NCBI GenBank assembly: GCA_944388825.1
Contig: CALXKG010000007.1
Coordinates: forward strand, 1 to 26,559
From: an uncultured Clostridia bacterium
GTDB taxonomy: Bacteria > Bacillota > Clostridia > Oscillospirales > Ruminococcaceae
Length of the DNA: 26,559 bases
Reading direction: 5' to 3'
Position 1 is the stretch's first letter. The number at the start of each line of letters is the position of its first letter. Both the position numbers and the translations under genes were made by a program. Positions 1 to 7,572 of this stretch are shown in pieces. The notes beneath the pieces are model-generated. The model made no database searches, was not told the origin of the DNA, and was given only the letters and a program-made list of their open reading frames with translations.

Positions 1-1141
1 CTTTGTAGACCGCGAAGATGGAGGAGGGCGGGGTGTCCTTGGAGCCGAGGCCGTAGCGGCCGCCGGTCAGGACGATGGCGCTCAGGCCGGGTTCCCGCAG
101 GGTCGCGGCGACATCCAGGTAGAGGGGCTCGCCCCGCGCGCCGGGCTCTTTGGTGCGGTCGAGGACGGCGATCTTCTTGACCGTCTTCGGCAGGACTTTT
201 AAGAGCGCGGAGGAGACCCACGGACGGTAGAGGCGGACCTTCACAAGGCCGACCTTTTCGCCCTTGGCGGTCAGGTAGTCGATGACCTCGTCGGCGACGT
301 CGCAGACAGAACGCATCGCGACGATGACCCGTTCGGCGTCGGGCGCGCCGTAGTAGTTGAAGAGGTCGTAATCGGTGCCGAGCTTTTCGTTGATCTTCGC
401 CATGTACTTTTCGACGACGGCGGGCAGGGCATCGTAAACGGGGTTGCAGGCCTCGCGGTGCTGGAAGAAGACGTCGCCGTTTTCATGGGAGCCGCGCATG
501 GCCGGATGTTCGGGGTTGAGGGCGTGGTCGCGGAAAGCCTGGACGGCGTCCATGTCGACCATTTCGCCGAGGTCATTGTAGTCCCAGATCTCGATCTTCT
601 GGATCTCGTGGGAGGTGCGGAAGCCGTCGAAGAAGTTGATGAAGGGGACTTTGCCTTCGATCGCCGCGAGGTGGGCGACGGGGGCGAGGTCCATGACTTC
701 CTGGGGGTTGGTCTCGGCCAGCATCGCAAAGCCGGTCTGGCGGCAGGCGTAGACGTCCGAGTGGTCGCCGAAGATGTTTAAGGACTGGGTCGCGACGGTA
801 CGGGCCGATACGTCGAAGACGCAGGGCAGCTGCTCGGCCGCGATCTTGTACATATTCGGGATCATCAGAAGAAGGCCCTGGGAAGCGGTGAAGGTGGTGG
901 TCAGGGCGCCGGCGGCGAGGGAGCCGTGGACGGTGCCGGCCGCACCGGCTTCTGACTGCATCTCGACGACCTTGACCTGGTTGCCGAAGATGTTCTTCCG
1001 GCCTTCAGCCGACCACTGGTCGACCGAGTCGGCCATCGGGCTGGAGGGGGTAATCGGGTAGATAGCAGCAACTTCGGTAAACGCATAGGCTACATGCGCC
1101 GCAGCGGTGTTGCCATCCATGGACTGTTTTGCTCTGGGCAT
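1..1141 (-). CDS. nifJ: Pyruvate:ferredoxin (flavodoxin) oxidoreductase, N-terminal part (cut by window edge)
   Basis: This gene encodes the cytosolic enzyme that oxidatively decarboxylates pyruvate to acetyl-CoA and CO2 while reducing ferredoxin or flavodoxin, a central step of anaerobic fermentation. About 380 residues of a roughly 1,170-residue protein are visible, and no stop occurs before the window edge. The N-terminus reads MPRAKQSMDGNTAAAHVAYA, followed by AAIYPITPSSPMAD and QSEAGAAGTVHG, the PFOR domain I signature. T31, E64 and R114 fall where the thiamine and pyruvate residues of Desulfovibrio africanus PFOR lie. The ATG at 1141 is preceded by GGAGGATAAATCC, a strong ribosome-binding site. 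The gene diverges from mreB across 392 bp. Codons are strongly biased to C-ending forms, as expected of a highly expressed gene. The TPP-binding and ferredoxin domains lie outside the window. Confidence 0.96.
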   Translation of the reverse strand, partial: MPRAKQSMDGNTAAAHVAYAFTEVAAIYPITPSSPMADSVDQWSAEGRKNIFGNQVKVVEMQSEAGAAGTVHGSLAAGALTTTFTASQGLLLMIPNMYKIAAEQLPCVFDVSARTVATQSLNIFGDHSDVYACRQTGFAMLAETNPQEVMDLAPVAHLAAIEGKVPFINFFDGFRTSHEIQKIEIWDYNDLGEMVDMDAVQAFRDHALNPEHPAMRGSHENGDVFFQHREACNPVYDALPAVVEKYMAKINEKLGTDYDLFNYYGAPDAERVIVAMRSVCDVADEVIDYLTAKGEKVGLVKVRLYRPWVSSALLKVLPKTVKKIAVLDRTKEPGARGEPLYLDVAATLREPGLSAIVLTGGRYGLGSKDTPPSSIFAVYK

Positions 1142-1204
1142 GGATTTATCCTCCTTGATAATGTAATGCGGACTGGATGGGCCGGGCGGGCCGGCTCAGG
1201 CCGA

Positions 1205-1235
1205 AAATTGAGGGGCAAGCGCACCTTCTCAATTT
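1205..1235 (-). repeat. 8 bp inverted repeat in the nifJ leader
   Basis: AAATTGAG (1205-1212) and CTCAATTT (1228-1235) are perfectly complementary with a 15-base spacer. The repeat lies directly downstream of the proposed nifJ -10 box, so it could be an operator or a leader stem-loop. No T-tract follows it on the minus strand, so it is not a terminator. Confidence 0.4.
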
Positions 1236-1244
1236 ATCAATCTA

Positions 1245-1273
1245 ATTTTATCACCTATTGCGGAAAAAGTAAA
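1245..1273 (-). promoter_or_regulatory. Candidate nifJ promoter
   Basis: On the minus strand TTTACT (1268-1273) and TAAAAT (1245-1250) are separated by 17 bp, with a start expected near 1238. The -35 is a partial match and the -10 differs from consensus at one base. It lies about 100 bp upstream of the nifJ start, giving a leader that contains the inverted repeat at 1205-1235. The rest of the 392 bp gap to mreB is GC-rich, and apart from the mreB promoter I see nothing else in it. Confidence 0.4.
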
Positions 1274-1461
1274 GGGCGCGAAGTGAAAAATTGTGGCAAA
1301 AGATTTGGACAGATGGTGAAAATAGATGGGTCTGCGGCCATTTTCCGGCAGGCGGGGGAGGGTTTGTCAAAATGGGCCGGCGGCCGCGGGCATCCGGCTT
1401 TGCCCCGCCGGGCGGGGCATGGGGCAAAAAATTGACGCTGTGTAAAATCAGCCCCCGTCGG

Positions 1462-1490
1462 TTGCAAGGCGGGCGGGTTTGCGGTATAAT
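1462..1490 (+). promoter_or_regulatory. Sigma-A promoter of mreB-cysK
   Basis: TTGCAA (1462-1467) and a perfect TATAAT (1485-1490) are separated by 17 bp. Transcription should start near 1497, giving a leader of about 37 nt before the mreB ATG. The ribosome-binding site AAAGGAGGG at 1520-1528 follows. Confidence 0.8.
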
Positions 1491-1533
1491 GGGTACACGA
1501 ATGTGCAGCTTATATGACCAAAGGAGGGCGCTT

Positions 1534-2544
1534 ATGGCCGTCGATCTCGGTATCGACCTTGGTACCACGAAAATCCTGATCTACCGCCCCGGCAAGGGGA
1601 TCGTGCTGGAGGAGCCCAGCGTCGTCGCCTGCAACACCCGCACCAGCGAGGTCGTCGCCGTCGGGCATGAGGCGCTGCGGATGATGGGGCGGGCCCCCGC
1701 CTATATCCAGATCGAGTGCCCCGTCCGGGAGGGGGTCATCTCCAACCACGAGTTTACCGAATTCTTAATCAGGGAGTTTGTCCGCAAGGTGTCGGGCAGC
1801 TTCTTCTCCCGGCCGCGGATCGCGATCTGCATCCCGTCGGCGATCACCCGGGTCGAGGCCCGGGCGGTGGTGGAAGCCGCCGTCAGCGCCGGGGCGCGGA
1901 AGGTCTACCTGATTGACGAGCCGATCGCCGCCGCCATCGGGGCGGGGGTGGACGTCGTCAAGCCGGTCGGGCGGATGATGGTCGACCTGGGCGGCGGGAC
2001 GACCGACATCGCGGTCATCTCGATGGGGGGGATCATCACCTCCACTTCCCTCAAGGTCGCCGGCAACAGCTTTGACGAGGCGATCGTCAAGTATATCGAA
2101 AATACCTATAAGCTGGCGATCGGGACGGCGGTCGGGGAGCAGCTGAAAAAGGAGATCGGCTGCGTCTTCAAGCCGGAGGCGGATATCAAGGCGATGATCC
2201 GGGGGCGCAACCTGACAAACGGCATCCCGGAGGAGATCGCCGTCACCCAGATGGAACTCTGCGACGTGCTCCGCCCGCTGGCGGACGAGATCGTCGCCGG
2301 GGTCAGGCAGGTGCTGGGGCGCACCCCGCCGGAACTGTCGGGGGATATTCTGTCCGACGGGATTTTGATGACCGGCGGGACGGCGCTGCTGCGGGGGCTG
2401 GACGGGCTGATCGAGGACGCCACCGGCATCCGCGTTACCGTCGCCCGCGACCCGGTCTCCTGCGTCGGGATCGGGACGGGCAAATGCTTTTCGCTGATCG
2501 GCGAACTGAAGGAAGGGTTCGAGCTGGCGTCGGGGAAGGGATAA
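1534..2544 (+). CDS. mreB: MreB/Mbl-type actin-like cell-shape protein
   Basis: The gene encodes a 336-residue bacterial actin that polymerises on the inner membrane face and guides the elongation-phase cell wall machinery. The phosphate-1 loop GIDLGTTKI (residues 6-14), the phosphate-2 loop MVDLGGGTTDIAVI (149-162) and the adenosine motif ILMTGGTALLRGL near the C-terminus are all present, and length fits the family. Reading frame remains open further upstream, but the promoter at 1462-1490 and the AAAGGAGGG ribosome-binding site select the ATG at 1534. No mreC, mreD, radA or minCD genes are adjacent, so this may be a secondary Mbl/MreBH-like paralogue. cysK follows after 30 bp without a terminator, so the two are probably cotranscribed. 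Confidence 0.93.
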   Translation: MAVDLGIDLGTTKILIYRPGKGIVLEEPSVVACNTRTSEVVAVGHEALRMMGRAPAYIQIECPVREGVISNHEFTEFLIREFVRKVSGSFFSRPRIAICIPSAITRVEARAVVEAAVSAGARKVYLIDEPIAAAIGAGVDVVKPVGRMMVDLGGGTTDIAVISMGGIITSTSLKVAGNSFDEAIVKYIENTYKLAIGTAVGEQLKKEIGCVFKPEADIKAMIRGRNLTNGIPEEIAVTQMELCDVLRPLADEIVAGVRQVLGRTPPELSGDILSDGILMTGGTALLRGLDGLIEDATGIRVTVARDPVSCVGIGTGKCFSLIGELKEGFELASGKG

Positions 2545-2574
2545 AAGAAACGCGACAGAAACGGGGGTTTTAGC

Positions 2575-3498
2575 ATGGTCTGCACAGGGATCGAACAGCT
2601 GGTGGGGCATACGCCTCTTTTTTACCCCGGACGGCTGCTGAAAGGGAAGCCGCTCTGCGGGAAGGTTTACTGCAAGCTGGAGATGTTCAACCCGGCCGGT
2701 TCGGTCAAGGACCGGGCGGGGCTGTATATGATTTCAGACGCCGAGGAAAAGGGGCTGCTGGCCCCCGGCGGGGTGGTGATCGAGCCGACTTCCGGCAACA
2801 CCGGCATCGGGCTGGCGGCGGTGGCGGCGGCGCGGGGGTATACGGTCATTTTGACGATGCCGGACTCGATGAGCGCCGAGCGGCGGGCGATGCTCCGGGC
2901 CTATGGGGCGGAGCTGGTGCTGACCCCCGGGGACGAAGGGATGGCCGGGGCGGTCAAAAAGGCGGAAGAACTGCACGCTTCCACCCCCGGCAGCATTATC
3001 GCCGGGCAGTTTGAAAACCCGGCGAACGCGCGGGCCCACTATGAGACGACCGGGCCGGAAATCTGGGAAGACACCGAAGGAAAGGTCGATATTTTTGTCG
3101 CCGGCATCGGCACCGGCGGGACGATCACCGGCATCGGGCGGTATCTGAAAGAAAAGTCCCCAGGGGTACAGGTGGTCGGGGTGGAACCGGCTTCCTCTCC
3201 GCTGCTGACCGGGGGGAAGGCAGGCCCCCACGGGCTCCAGGGGATCGGGGCGAACTTTGTGCCGGAGCTGCTGGACAGAAGCCTCCTCGACGCGGTCATC
3301 CCGGTGACGGATGAAGACGCCTTCCGTATGGCGAAGGAGCTGGTGCGGGCGGAGGGGCTGCTCTGCGGCATCACCTCAGGCGCGGCCCTCTGGGCGGCGC
3401 TTGCGCTCGCGGGAAGGCCGGAGAACGCGGGGAAGACGGTCGTCGCCCTGCTGCCGGACAGCGGCGATCGGTATCTGTCGGCGGGGGTGTATGATTGA
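2575..3498 (+). CDS. cysK: Cysteine synthase (O-acetylserine sulfhydrylase)
   Basis: This 307-residue PLP enzyme condenses O-acetyl-L-serine with sulfide to give L-cysteine and acetate. K45 in NPAGSVKDRAG is the Schiff-base lysine. EPTSGNTGIGLA (from residue 70) is the substrate/asparagine loop, and GIGTGGTITGIGRYLKE is the PLP-phosphate loop. Length and motif order match CysK/CysM. The ATG at 2575 has only a weak G-rich site upstream (ACGGGGG), so translation may depend partly on coupling with mreB 30 bp upstream. It ends in TGA, showing that TGA acts as a normal stop in this genome. No serine acetyltransferase is adjacent. CysK and CysM cannot be separated from motifs alone. Confidence 0.93.
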   Translation: MVCTGIEQLVGHTPLFYPGRLLKGKPLCGKVYCKLEMFNPAGSVKDRAGLYMISDAEEKGLLAPGGVVIEPTSGNTGIGLAAVAAARGYTVILTMPDSMSAERRAMLRAYGAELVLTPGDEGMAGAVKKAEELHASTPGSIIAGQFENPANARAHYETTGPEIWEDTEGKVDIFVAGIGTGGTITGIGRYLKEKSPGVQVVGVEPASSPLLTGGKAGPHGLQGIGANFVPELLDRSLLDAVIPVTDEDAFRMAKELVRAEGLLCGITSGAALWAALALAGRPENAGKTVVALLPDSGDRYLSAGVYD

Positions 3499-3574
3499 CG
3501 GCGGGGCTGCGTTGCTTCCCGGGGCGCGTTTTATGTTTGTGAAGAACAAACTTAATGGAAACGCACCACCTGAA

Positions 3575-3748
3575 AGGCTCCCTCTTCGAGGGAGCTGTCG
3601 GCAAATGCCGACTGAAGGAGTGGGTCTAGACAGCTTTGCTGTATAACCACATAAGCAAAATAGTTTGAAAGAAAAACAGCTTTCGCTTGTTTTTTCTACT
3701 TCTTCCGGTGCATCCGCGCCACCTCCCTCGGGGAGGGAGGCCGGGGTT
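3575..3748 (+). repeat. Palindromic interspersed repeat, copy 1
   Basis: This ~174 bp element lies between convergent cysK and the penicillin-binding protein gene and is nearly identical to 23170-23342, in the same orientation. Its ends are imperfect inverted copies of each other (GGCTCCCTC...GAAGGAGT against ACTTCTTCC...GAGGGAGGC). It contains hairpins GGCTCCCTC/GAGGGAGCT, GTCGGC/GCCGAC, ACAGC/GCTGT, a GAAAAACAG arm with a T-rich partner, and CCTCCCTC/GAGGGAGG. Weaker similarity to copy 2 extends to about 3563 and 3777. No open reading frame or transposase lies inside. It resembles a MITE/REP-type element that may also act as a transcription end. Confidence 0.85.
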
Positions 3749-3811
3749 CATGCCTTCCGAAAAGTTGTATTATTACCAAAAAGATACAGACACTCCAATC
3801 GTCTAACCAAA

Positions 3812-3848
3812 AAAATCCCTGGCGGGCCGTAAACCTGCCAGGGATTTT
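3812..3848 (-). terminator. Terminator of the penicillin-binding protein gene
   Basis: AAAATCCCTGGC (3812-3823) and GCCAGGGATTTT (3837-3848) form a 12 bp perfect stem. On the minus strand the stem ends in seven Ts, directly after the PBP stop at 3857. On the plus strand the tail is shorter, so it may stop cysK transcripts less efficiently. Confidence 0.85.
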
Positions 3849-3856
3849 CCATTTGG

Positions 3857-6199
3857 TTATGCGTCAGGGTTGACAGCCGTATCGGGCGTCTCGCCGCCGG
3901 AAACCTCAAAGCTGCCGGGGGCGCTGGGGCCGTCCTCCTCCCCCTCTTCCGAGGACTCGGGCGGGGTGTAGTGGCCGGTGCAGTAGTCGGGCAGCGCGCC
4001 GGCCTTGAAATAACCGGTCGCGGTCGGGCAGCCGGAAGAGGCCAGCAGGCCGGTGGTCTTGCAGTACTGGGCCTGGACGACGTTGTCGCTGGGGGTAAAC
4101 TCGACCGGTTCCAGCCCCGCGTGCAGCTCCCGCATGACGTTGCCCCAGATGGTGTCGGTGTCGTACATCTTGTTGCTGGGGAGGCGGGCCTGGGTGTCGT
4201 AGCCGGTCCAGACGCCGGCGACATAGTAGGGGGACATGCCGACAAAGGACATATCATAGTATTCGGTCGTCGTACCGGTCTTGCCGACGACCGGCATATC
4301 GCCCAGGCGCGCACCGGTGCCGGTGCCGCTGTCGACGACCACCTTTAAGAGGCGGTTCATGATATAGGCGGTGTCCTCCGAGAAGGCGCGGCTCTTCTGG
4401 GGTGTGTTGTCCAGCACCAGGTTGCCGGAGGTGTCCTCCACCCGCTCGTAGGTGATCGGTTTATAATAGTAGCCGCCGTTGCCGAAGGTGGCGAAGGCCG
4501 CCGTCAGCTCGTCCAGATGGACGCCGTTGGTCAGCGATCCGACGCCGAGCGGCGCCAGGGCGTTATCCCGGTCGTCCAGCGTCGTAAAGCCCAGCTTGGT
4601 GCGCATGAATTCCAGGCTCCGCTCGGGGGTCAGCTGCTGGAGGATCTTGACGGGGATGGTGTTGCGGGAGATGCGCAGCGCCTCGACCACCGTCATATTG
4701 CCGCGGTAGTCCCGTTCGTAGTTCTGGGGCCAGTCCTTGCCCTCCTCGTTTTTCATGACGGGGGAGTCGTTTAGGACGGTCGACCAGTTGATCAGGTCGT
4801 ATTCCAGCGCCTGCCCGTAACTGGCCAGCGGCTTGATCGCCGAGCCGGGGGAACGGGTGGCCTGGGTCGCGCGGTTGAAGGAGAGGGTGTTGGTCTTCTC
4901 CCCCTTGCCGCCGACGAGGGCCAAAATATGTCCTTCGTAGTCCATGATGACCATCGCGGCTTCGGGGGTTTCGCCGTTTTCATTGGGGGAAAGCTGGCTG
5001 GAGGAGAAGGTCGACCAGTCGTTGAACTTCCCTTCCAGGTAAGCCTGCATATCCTGGTCGACGCAGGTGTAGATGCGGTAGCCGCCGTTGTTCAGCTGGC
5101 TGGTCGCGTAGTCCTCGTCCCAGTTGTTCTGTTCCATCAGGTCGGCGGTGACATCCCGGATGACGGTGTCGACATAGTAGGAGCTGATGCCGCTGGAGAC
5201 GGCCGCCGAATCGTCCTGCCCCTCGAACTGGTCCACCAGCACCACCTGGTTGGCGGCAAGGTCGGCGTACTGGGCGTCGGTGATATATTCTTCTTCCAGC
5301 ATCGCATCCAGGACCTCGACATATTCCTCATAGGTCTGGCCGACCGTCACGACCGGGGCCGCGCAGTATTCCCGGTATTCCGTCTCGGTGATATACCCCT
5401 GGACATACATCTCATGTAGGACATAGTTGTTGCGCCGTATGAGGTTGTCCACCGGGTGGGTGTCGGGGCGGAGGTTGTTGGGGGAGCGGGTCATCGCCGC
5501 CAGCGACGCCGCCTGCGGGACGGTCAGGTCGGAGACGTGGCAGCCGAAATACTGCTGGCTGGCCGCTTCGACGCCGTAGACCCGCCCGCCCAAAAAGATG
5601 ATGTTGAAGTAGGCTTCCAGGATCTCGTCCTTGGTGTAGTCCCGCTCCAGCTGGAGGGCGCGGAAGATCTCCCGCAGCTTGCGCACCGGCGTGACGTCGT
5701 CGTCGTCGGTGACGTTTTTGATCAGCTGCTGGGTGATGGTCGAGCCGCCGGCGCCGTCCAGGCTGGCGTTCAGGACCGCGCTGATCGAGACGGAGGCGGT
5801 GCGGAACCAGTCGACCCCTTCATGGTCCCAGAACCGCTTGTCCTCCGAGGCGATGTAGGCCTGCTGGACGCAGTCGGGGATCTCGCTTAAAGAGACCTCG
5901 ATCCGGTTCTGGTCGGCCGACAGCCGGTACATTTCTTCCCAGCCGCCTTCGTCGTTCTGGGCGTAGAGCATCGTCGTATAGCTTAGGCTGATGTCGTCCA
6001 GGCTGACCGAGTTGTTGGTATCCATGAAGTTCATGACATAGACCATCATCGCCGTGATGACGATGCAGCCGGTGATGATGCCGATCAGGATCACCGTCAC
6101 GACCGCCTTTAACGCGAGCGACACCGCCCGGCCGGCGACCCGGACGCCGATGGCGGCGCCCCGCTCGACCTTGTTCCTTTTTTTCGTTTTTCTTGCCAA
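3857..6199 (-). CDS. Class A penicillin-binding protein (transglycosylase/transpeptidase)
   Basis: The 780-residue protein polymerises lipid II glycan strands and cross-links stem peptides outside the membrane. A basic cytosolic start (MARKTKKRNK) precedes a membrane anchor at about residues 28-57. The GT51 domain follows with catalytic E119 in ASEDKRFWDHEGVD, GGSTITQQLIKN and the EILEAYFN motif. The transpeptidase domain has S453-A-I-K456, an SRN motif and K640-T-G. The C-terminal ~50 residues are acidic and Ser/Pro/Gly-rich, a usual disordered tail. Translation starts with TTG at 6199, chosen because AAAGGGAGG lies 9 bp upstream and the basic-anchor topology begins there. It is monocistronic, with its own promoter and terminator. 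It resembles PBP1A/PonA; the exact paralogue is not resolvable here. Confidence 0.94.
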   Translation of the reverse strand: MARKTKKRNKVERGAAIGVRVAGRAVSLALKAVVTVILIGIITGCIVITAMMVYVMNFMDTNNSVSLDDISLSYTTMLYAQNDEGGWEEMYRLSADQNRIEVSLSEIPDCVQQAYIASEDKRFWDHEGVDWFRTASVSISAVLNASLDGAGGSTITQQLIKNVTDDDDVTPVRKLREIFRALQLERDYTKDEILEAYFNIIFLGGRVYGVEAASQQYFGCHVSDLTVPQAASLAAMTRSPNNLRPDTHPVDNLIRRNNYVLHEMYVQGYITETEYREYCAAPVVTVGQTYEEYVEVLDAMLEEEYITDAQYADLAANQVVLVDQFEGQDDSAAVSSGISSYYVDTVIRDVTADLMEQNNWDEDYATSQLNNGGYRIYTCVDQDMQAYLEGKFNDWSTFSSSQLSPNENGETPEAAMVIMDYEGHILALVGGKGEKTNTLSFNRATQATRSPGSAIKPLASYGQALEYDLINWSTVLNDSPVMKNEEGKDWPQNYERDYRGNMTVVEALRISRNTIPVKILQQLTPERSLEFMRTKLGFTTLDDRDNALAPLGVGSLTNGVHLDELTAAFATFGNGGYYYKPITYERVEDTSGNLVLDNTPQKSRAFSEDTAYIMNRLLKVVVDSGTGTGARLGDMPVVGKTGTTTEYYDMSFVGMSPYYVAGVWTGYDTQARLPSNKMYDTDTIWGNVMRELHAGLEPVEFTPSDNVVQAQYCKTTGLLASSGCPTATGYFKAGALPDYCTGHYTPPESSEEGEEDGPSAPGSFEVSGGETPDTAVNPDA

Positions 6200-6262
6200 G
6201 AGTGCTGGCCTCCCTTTAAATGTAAGCCTTTTGGGCGCAAAAACCCCGTATATACAGACTTC

Positions 6263-6291
6263 ATTATAGCACAGCGGGGGATAAATTGTAA
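6263..6291 (-). promoter_or_regulatory. Sigma-A promoter of the penicillin-binding protein gene
   Basis: On the minus strand TTACAA (6286-6291) and a perfect TATAAT (6263-6268) are 17 bp apart, about 60 bp upstream of the TTG start. The 334 bp gap 6200-6533 also holds the divergent esterase promoter at 6462-6490; I see nothing else in it. Confidence 0.75.
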
Positions 6292-6461
6292 CCCCTAATT
6301 GAAAACGAATCGTAACCGGAATTTAAACCCGTTTCTGACGAAAACCATAAAAACGGCGGGGGTTCGGGACGGCGGGCAGGGCGGTTTCCGGCGGGAACGG
6401 CAAATAAACGGGCGGATCTTTGGGAAGTGTGCGGAAAAAAAGGCGAAGGGGAAAAATAAGA

Positions 6462-6490
6462 TTGTACAGTCTGCCGGTTTCTGGTATAAT
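6462..6490 (+). promoter_or_regulatory. Sigma-A promoter of the esterase gene
   Basis: TTGTAC (6462-6467) and TATAAT (6485-6490) are 17 bp apart. The start site near 6497 gives a leader of about 37 nt, with AAAGGATG just upstream of the ATG at 6534. Confidence 0.8.
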
Positions 6491-6533
6491 GGGAACAGAA
6501 GAAAAACCCATTTCACCGGAAAGGATGATTCAA

Positions 6534-7391
6534 ATGAAAGTCAAATTTGCCCATGGGGACGTCTTAAACCGCGGCTGTATCCGGCAGGTATCCTACCAGA
6601 CGGTCAACGGGCAGGGGGAGAGGGTCGGCAAGTACGCAAACGTCTACCTCCCCTGCGGCTACGATCCGGAAAAGCCCTACAACATCTTCTACCTGATGCA
6701 CGGGGGCGGCGGGAACGCCGACGCCTGGCTGGACAGCTGCCCGTTAAAGAATATGCTCGACCGCTCGATCGCCGACGGGGAGCTGGAGCCGCTGATCGTC
6801 GTCACCCCCAGCTACTACACCCCCGGCACCGGCGAACCCGGGATGGACGGGGAGTACCACAAGACCCTTGCCTTCCAGAAGGAGCTGGTGGAGGACCTGA
6901 TGCCGGCGGTCGAATCGGCCTACCACACCTACGCCCCCTCTGCCGACCGGGAAGGGCTGCACGCCTCCCGGATGCACCGGGGGTTCGGCGGGTTCTCGAT
7001 GGGGGCGGTCACCACCTGGAACGCCTTTATCCGGAATATCGACTACATCGGATATTTTATGCCGCTCTCCGGCGACTGCTGGGCGATCGAGCGGCTGGGC
7101 GGCAGCTCCCAGAGCGAAAAGACCGCCCGTTACCTCCACGACGCGGCGGTCCAGTCGGGGTATAAGCCGGACGAGTACTTTATCTATACGCTGACCGGAA
7201 CCGGCGATATCGCCTTTAAGCAGGTCTACGGGCAGGTGGGCGCGATGCTCCAGTTCCCGGACACCTTTGTGGACGCCACCGGGTTTAACGCCGGGAACTT
7301 CTGCTACCACTTTGAGGAAGGGGCGGTCCACGCCTACCCGGACGTCTGCCAGTATGTCTATCAGGCGCTGCCCTGTTTCTTTAAAAAGTAA
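6534..7391 (+). CDS. Alpha/beta-hydrolase esterase (CE1 / esterase D-like)
   Basis: The 285-residue protein looks like a carbohydrate esterase of the CE1/feruloyl-acetyl esterase type, as found beside xylanases. Visible motifs are an oxyanion-hole segment YLMHGGGGN (53-61), the nucleophile elbow GGFSMGAV with S155, a likely acid at D225 (TGTGDIAF) and the catalytic H266 in AVHAYPDV. There is no signal peptide, so it should act in the cytosol on imported oligosaccharides or small esters. The ATG at 6534 is preferred over earlier in-frame starts because the promoter's -10 box lies at 6485. It has its own promoter and is followed by the fucO regulatory region. Substrate (feruloyl, acetyl or another ester) cannot be told from sequence. 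Confidence 0.85.
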   Translation: MKVKFAHGDVLNRGCIRQVSYQTVNGQGERVGKYANVYLPCGYDPEKPYNIFYLMHGGGGNADAWLDSCPLKNMLDRSIADGELEPLIVVTPSYYTPGTGEPGMDGEYHKTLAFQKELVEDLMPAVESAYHTYAPSADREGLHASRMHRGFGGFSMGAVTTWNAFIRNIDYIGYFMPLSGDCWAIERLGGSSQSEKTARYLHDAAVQSGYKPDEYFIYTLTGTGDIAFKQVYGQVGAMLQFPDTFVDATGFNAGNFCYHFEEGAVHAYPDVCQYVYQALPCFFKK

Positions 7392-7423
7392 AGCGCGGGC
7401 CCATTTCCGCATATAGCGCGAAA

Positions 7424-7499
7424 ATCCCGGCGGGAGATTGTGAGATATAGCCAAAAATCAATAAACCGATTGGCTCAATCTTGCGTATCCCGCCGGGAT
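7424..7499. promoter_or_regulatory. Paired palindromes upstream of and within the fucO promoter (candidate operator)
   Basis: ATCCCGCCGGGAT (7487-7499) is a perfect 6+1+6 palindrome lying wholly between the fucO -35 and -10 boxes. A near copy, ATCCCGGCGGGAG, sits at 7424-7436. Their centres are 63 bp apart, close to six helical turns. The two copies and their inner flanks (GATTGTGAG...AGCC against GGCTCAATC) also form a larger imperfect inverted repeat. This is typical of repressor binding with DNA looping; the regulator is unknown. Confidence 0.5.
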
Positions 7500-7509
7500 G
7501 TGCTATAAT
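7481..7509 (+). promoter_or_regulatory. Sigma-A promoter of fucO
   Basis: TTGCGT (7481-7486) and TATAAT (7504-7509) are 17 bp apart, and the spacer holds the ATCCCGCCGGGAT palindrome. The expected start is near 7516, giving a leader of about 57 nt. Confidence 0.78.
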
Positions 7510-7572
7510 AATGGATGCAGATTTAGCCCCACACTGGATCTGGAATACTCTAAAAGATGGAGGAATATCCAC

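Noticed and set aside
6300..6460. Riboswitch upstream of the esterase gene
   Set aside because: The region lies upstream of the mapped promoter, so it would not be transcribed into the leader, and no known aptamer pattern is visible.
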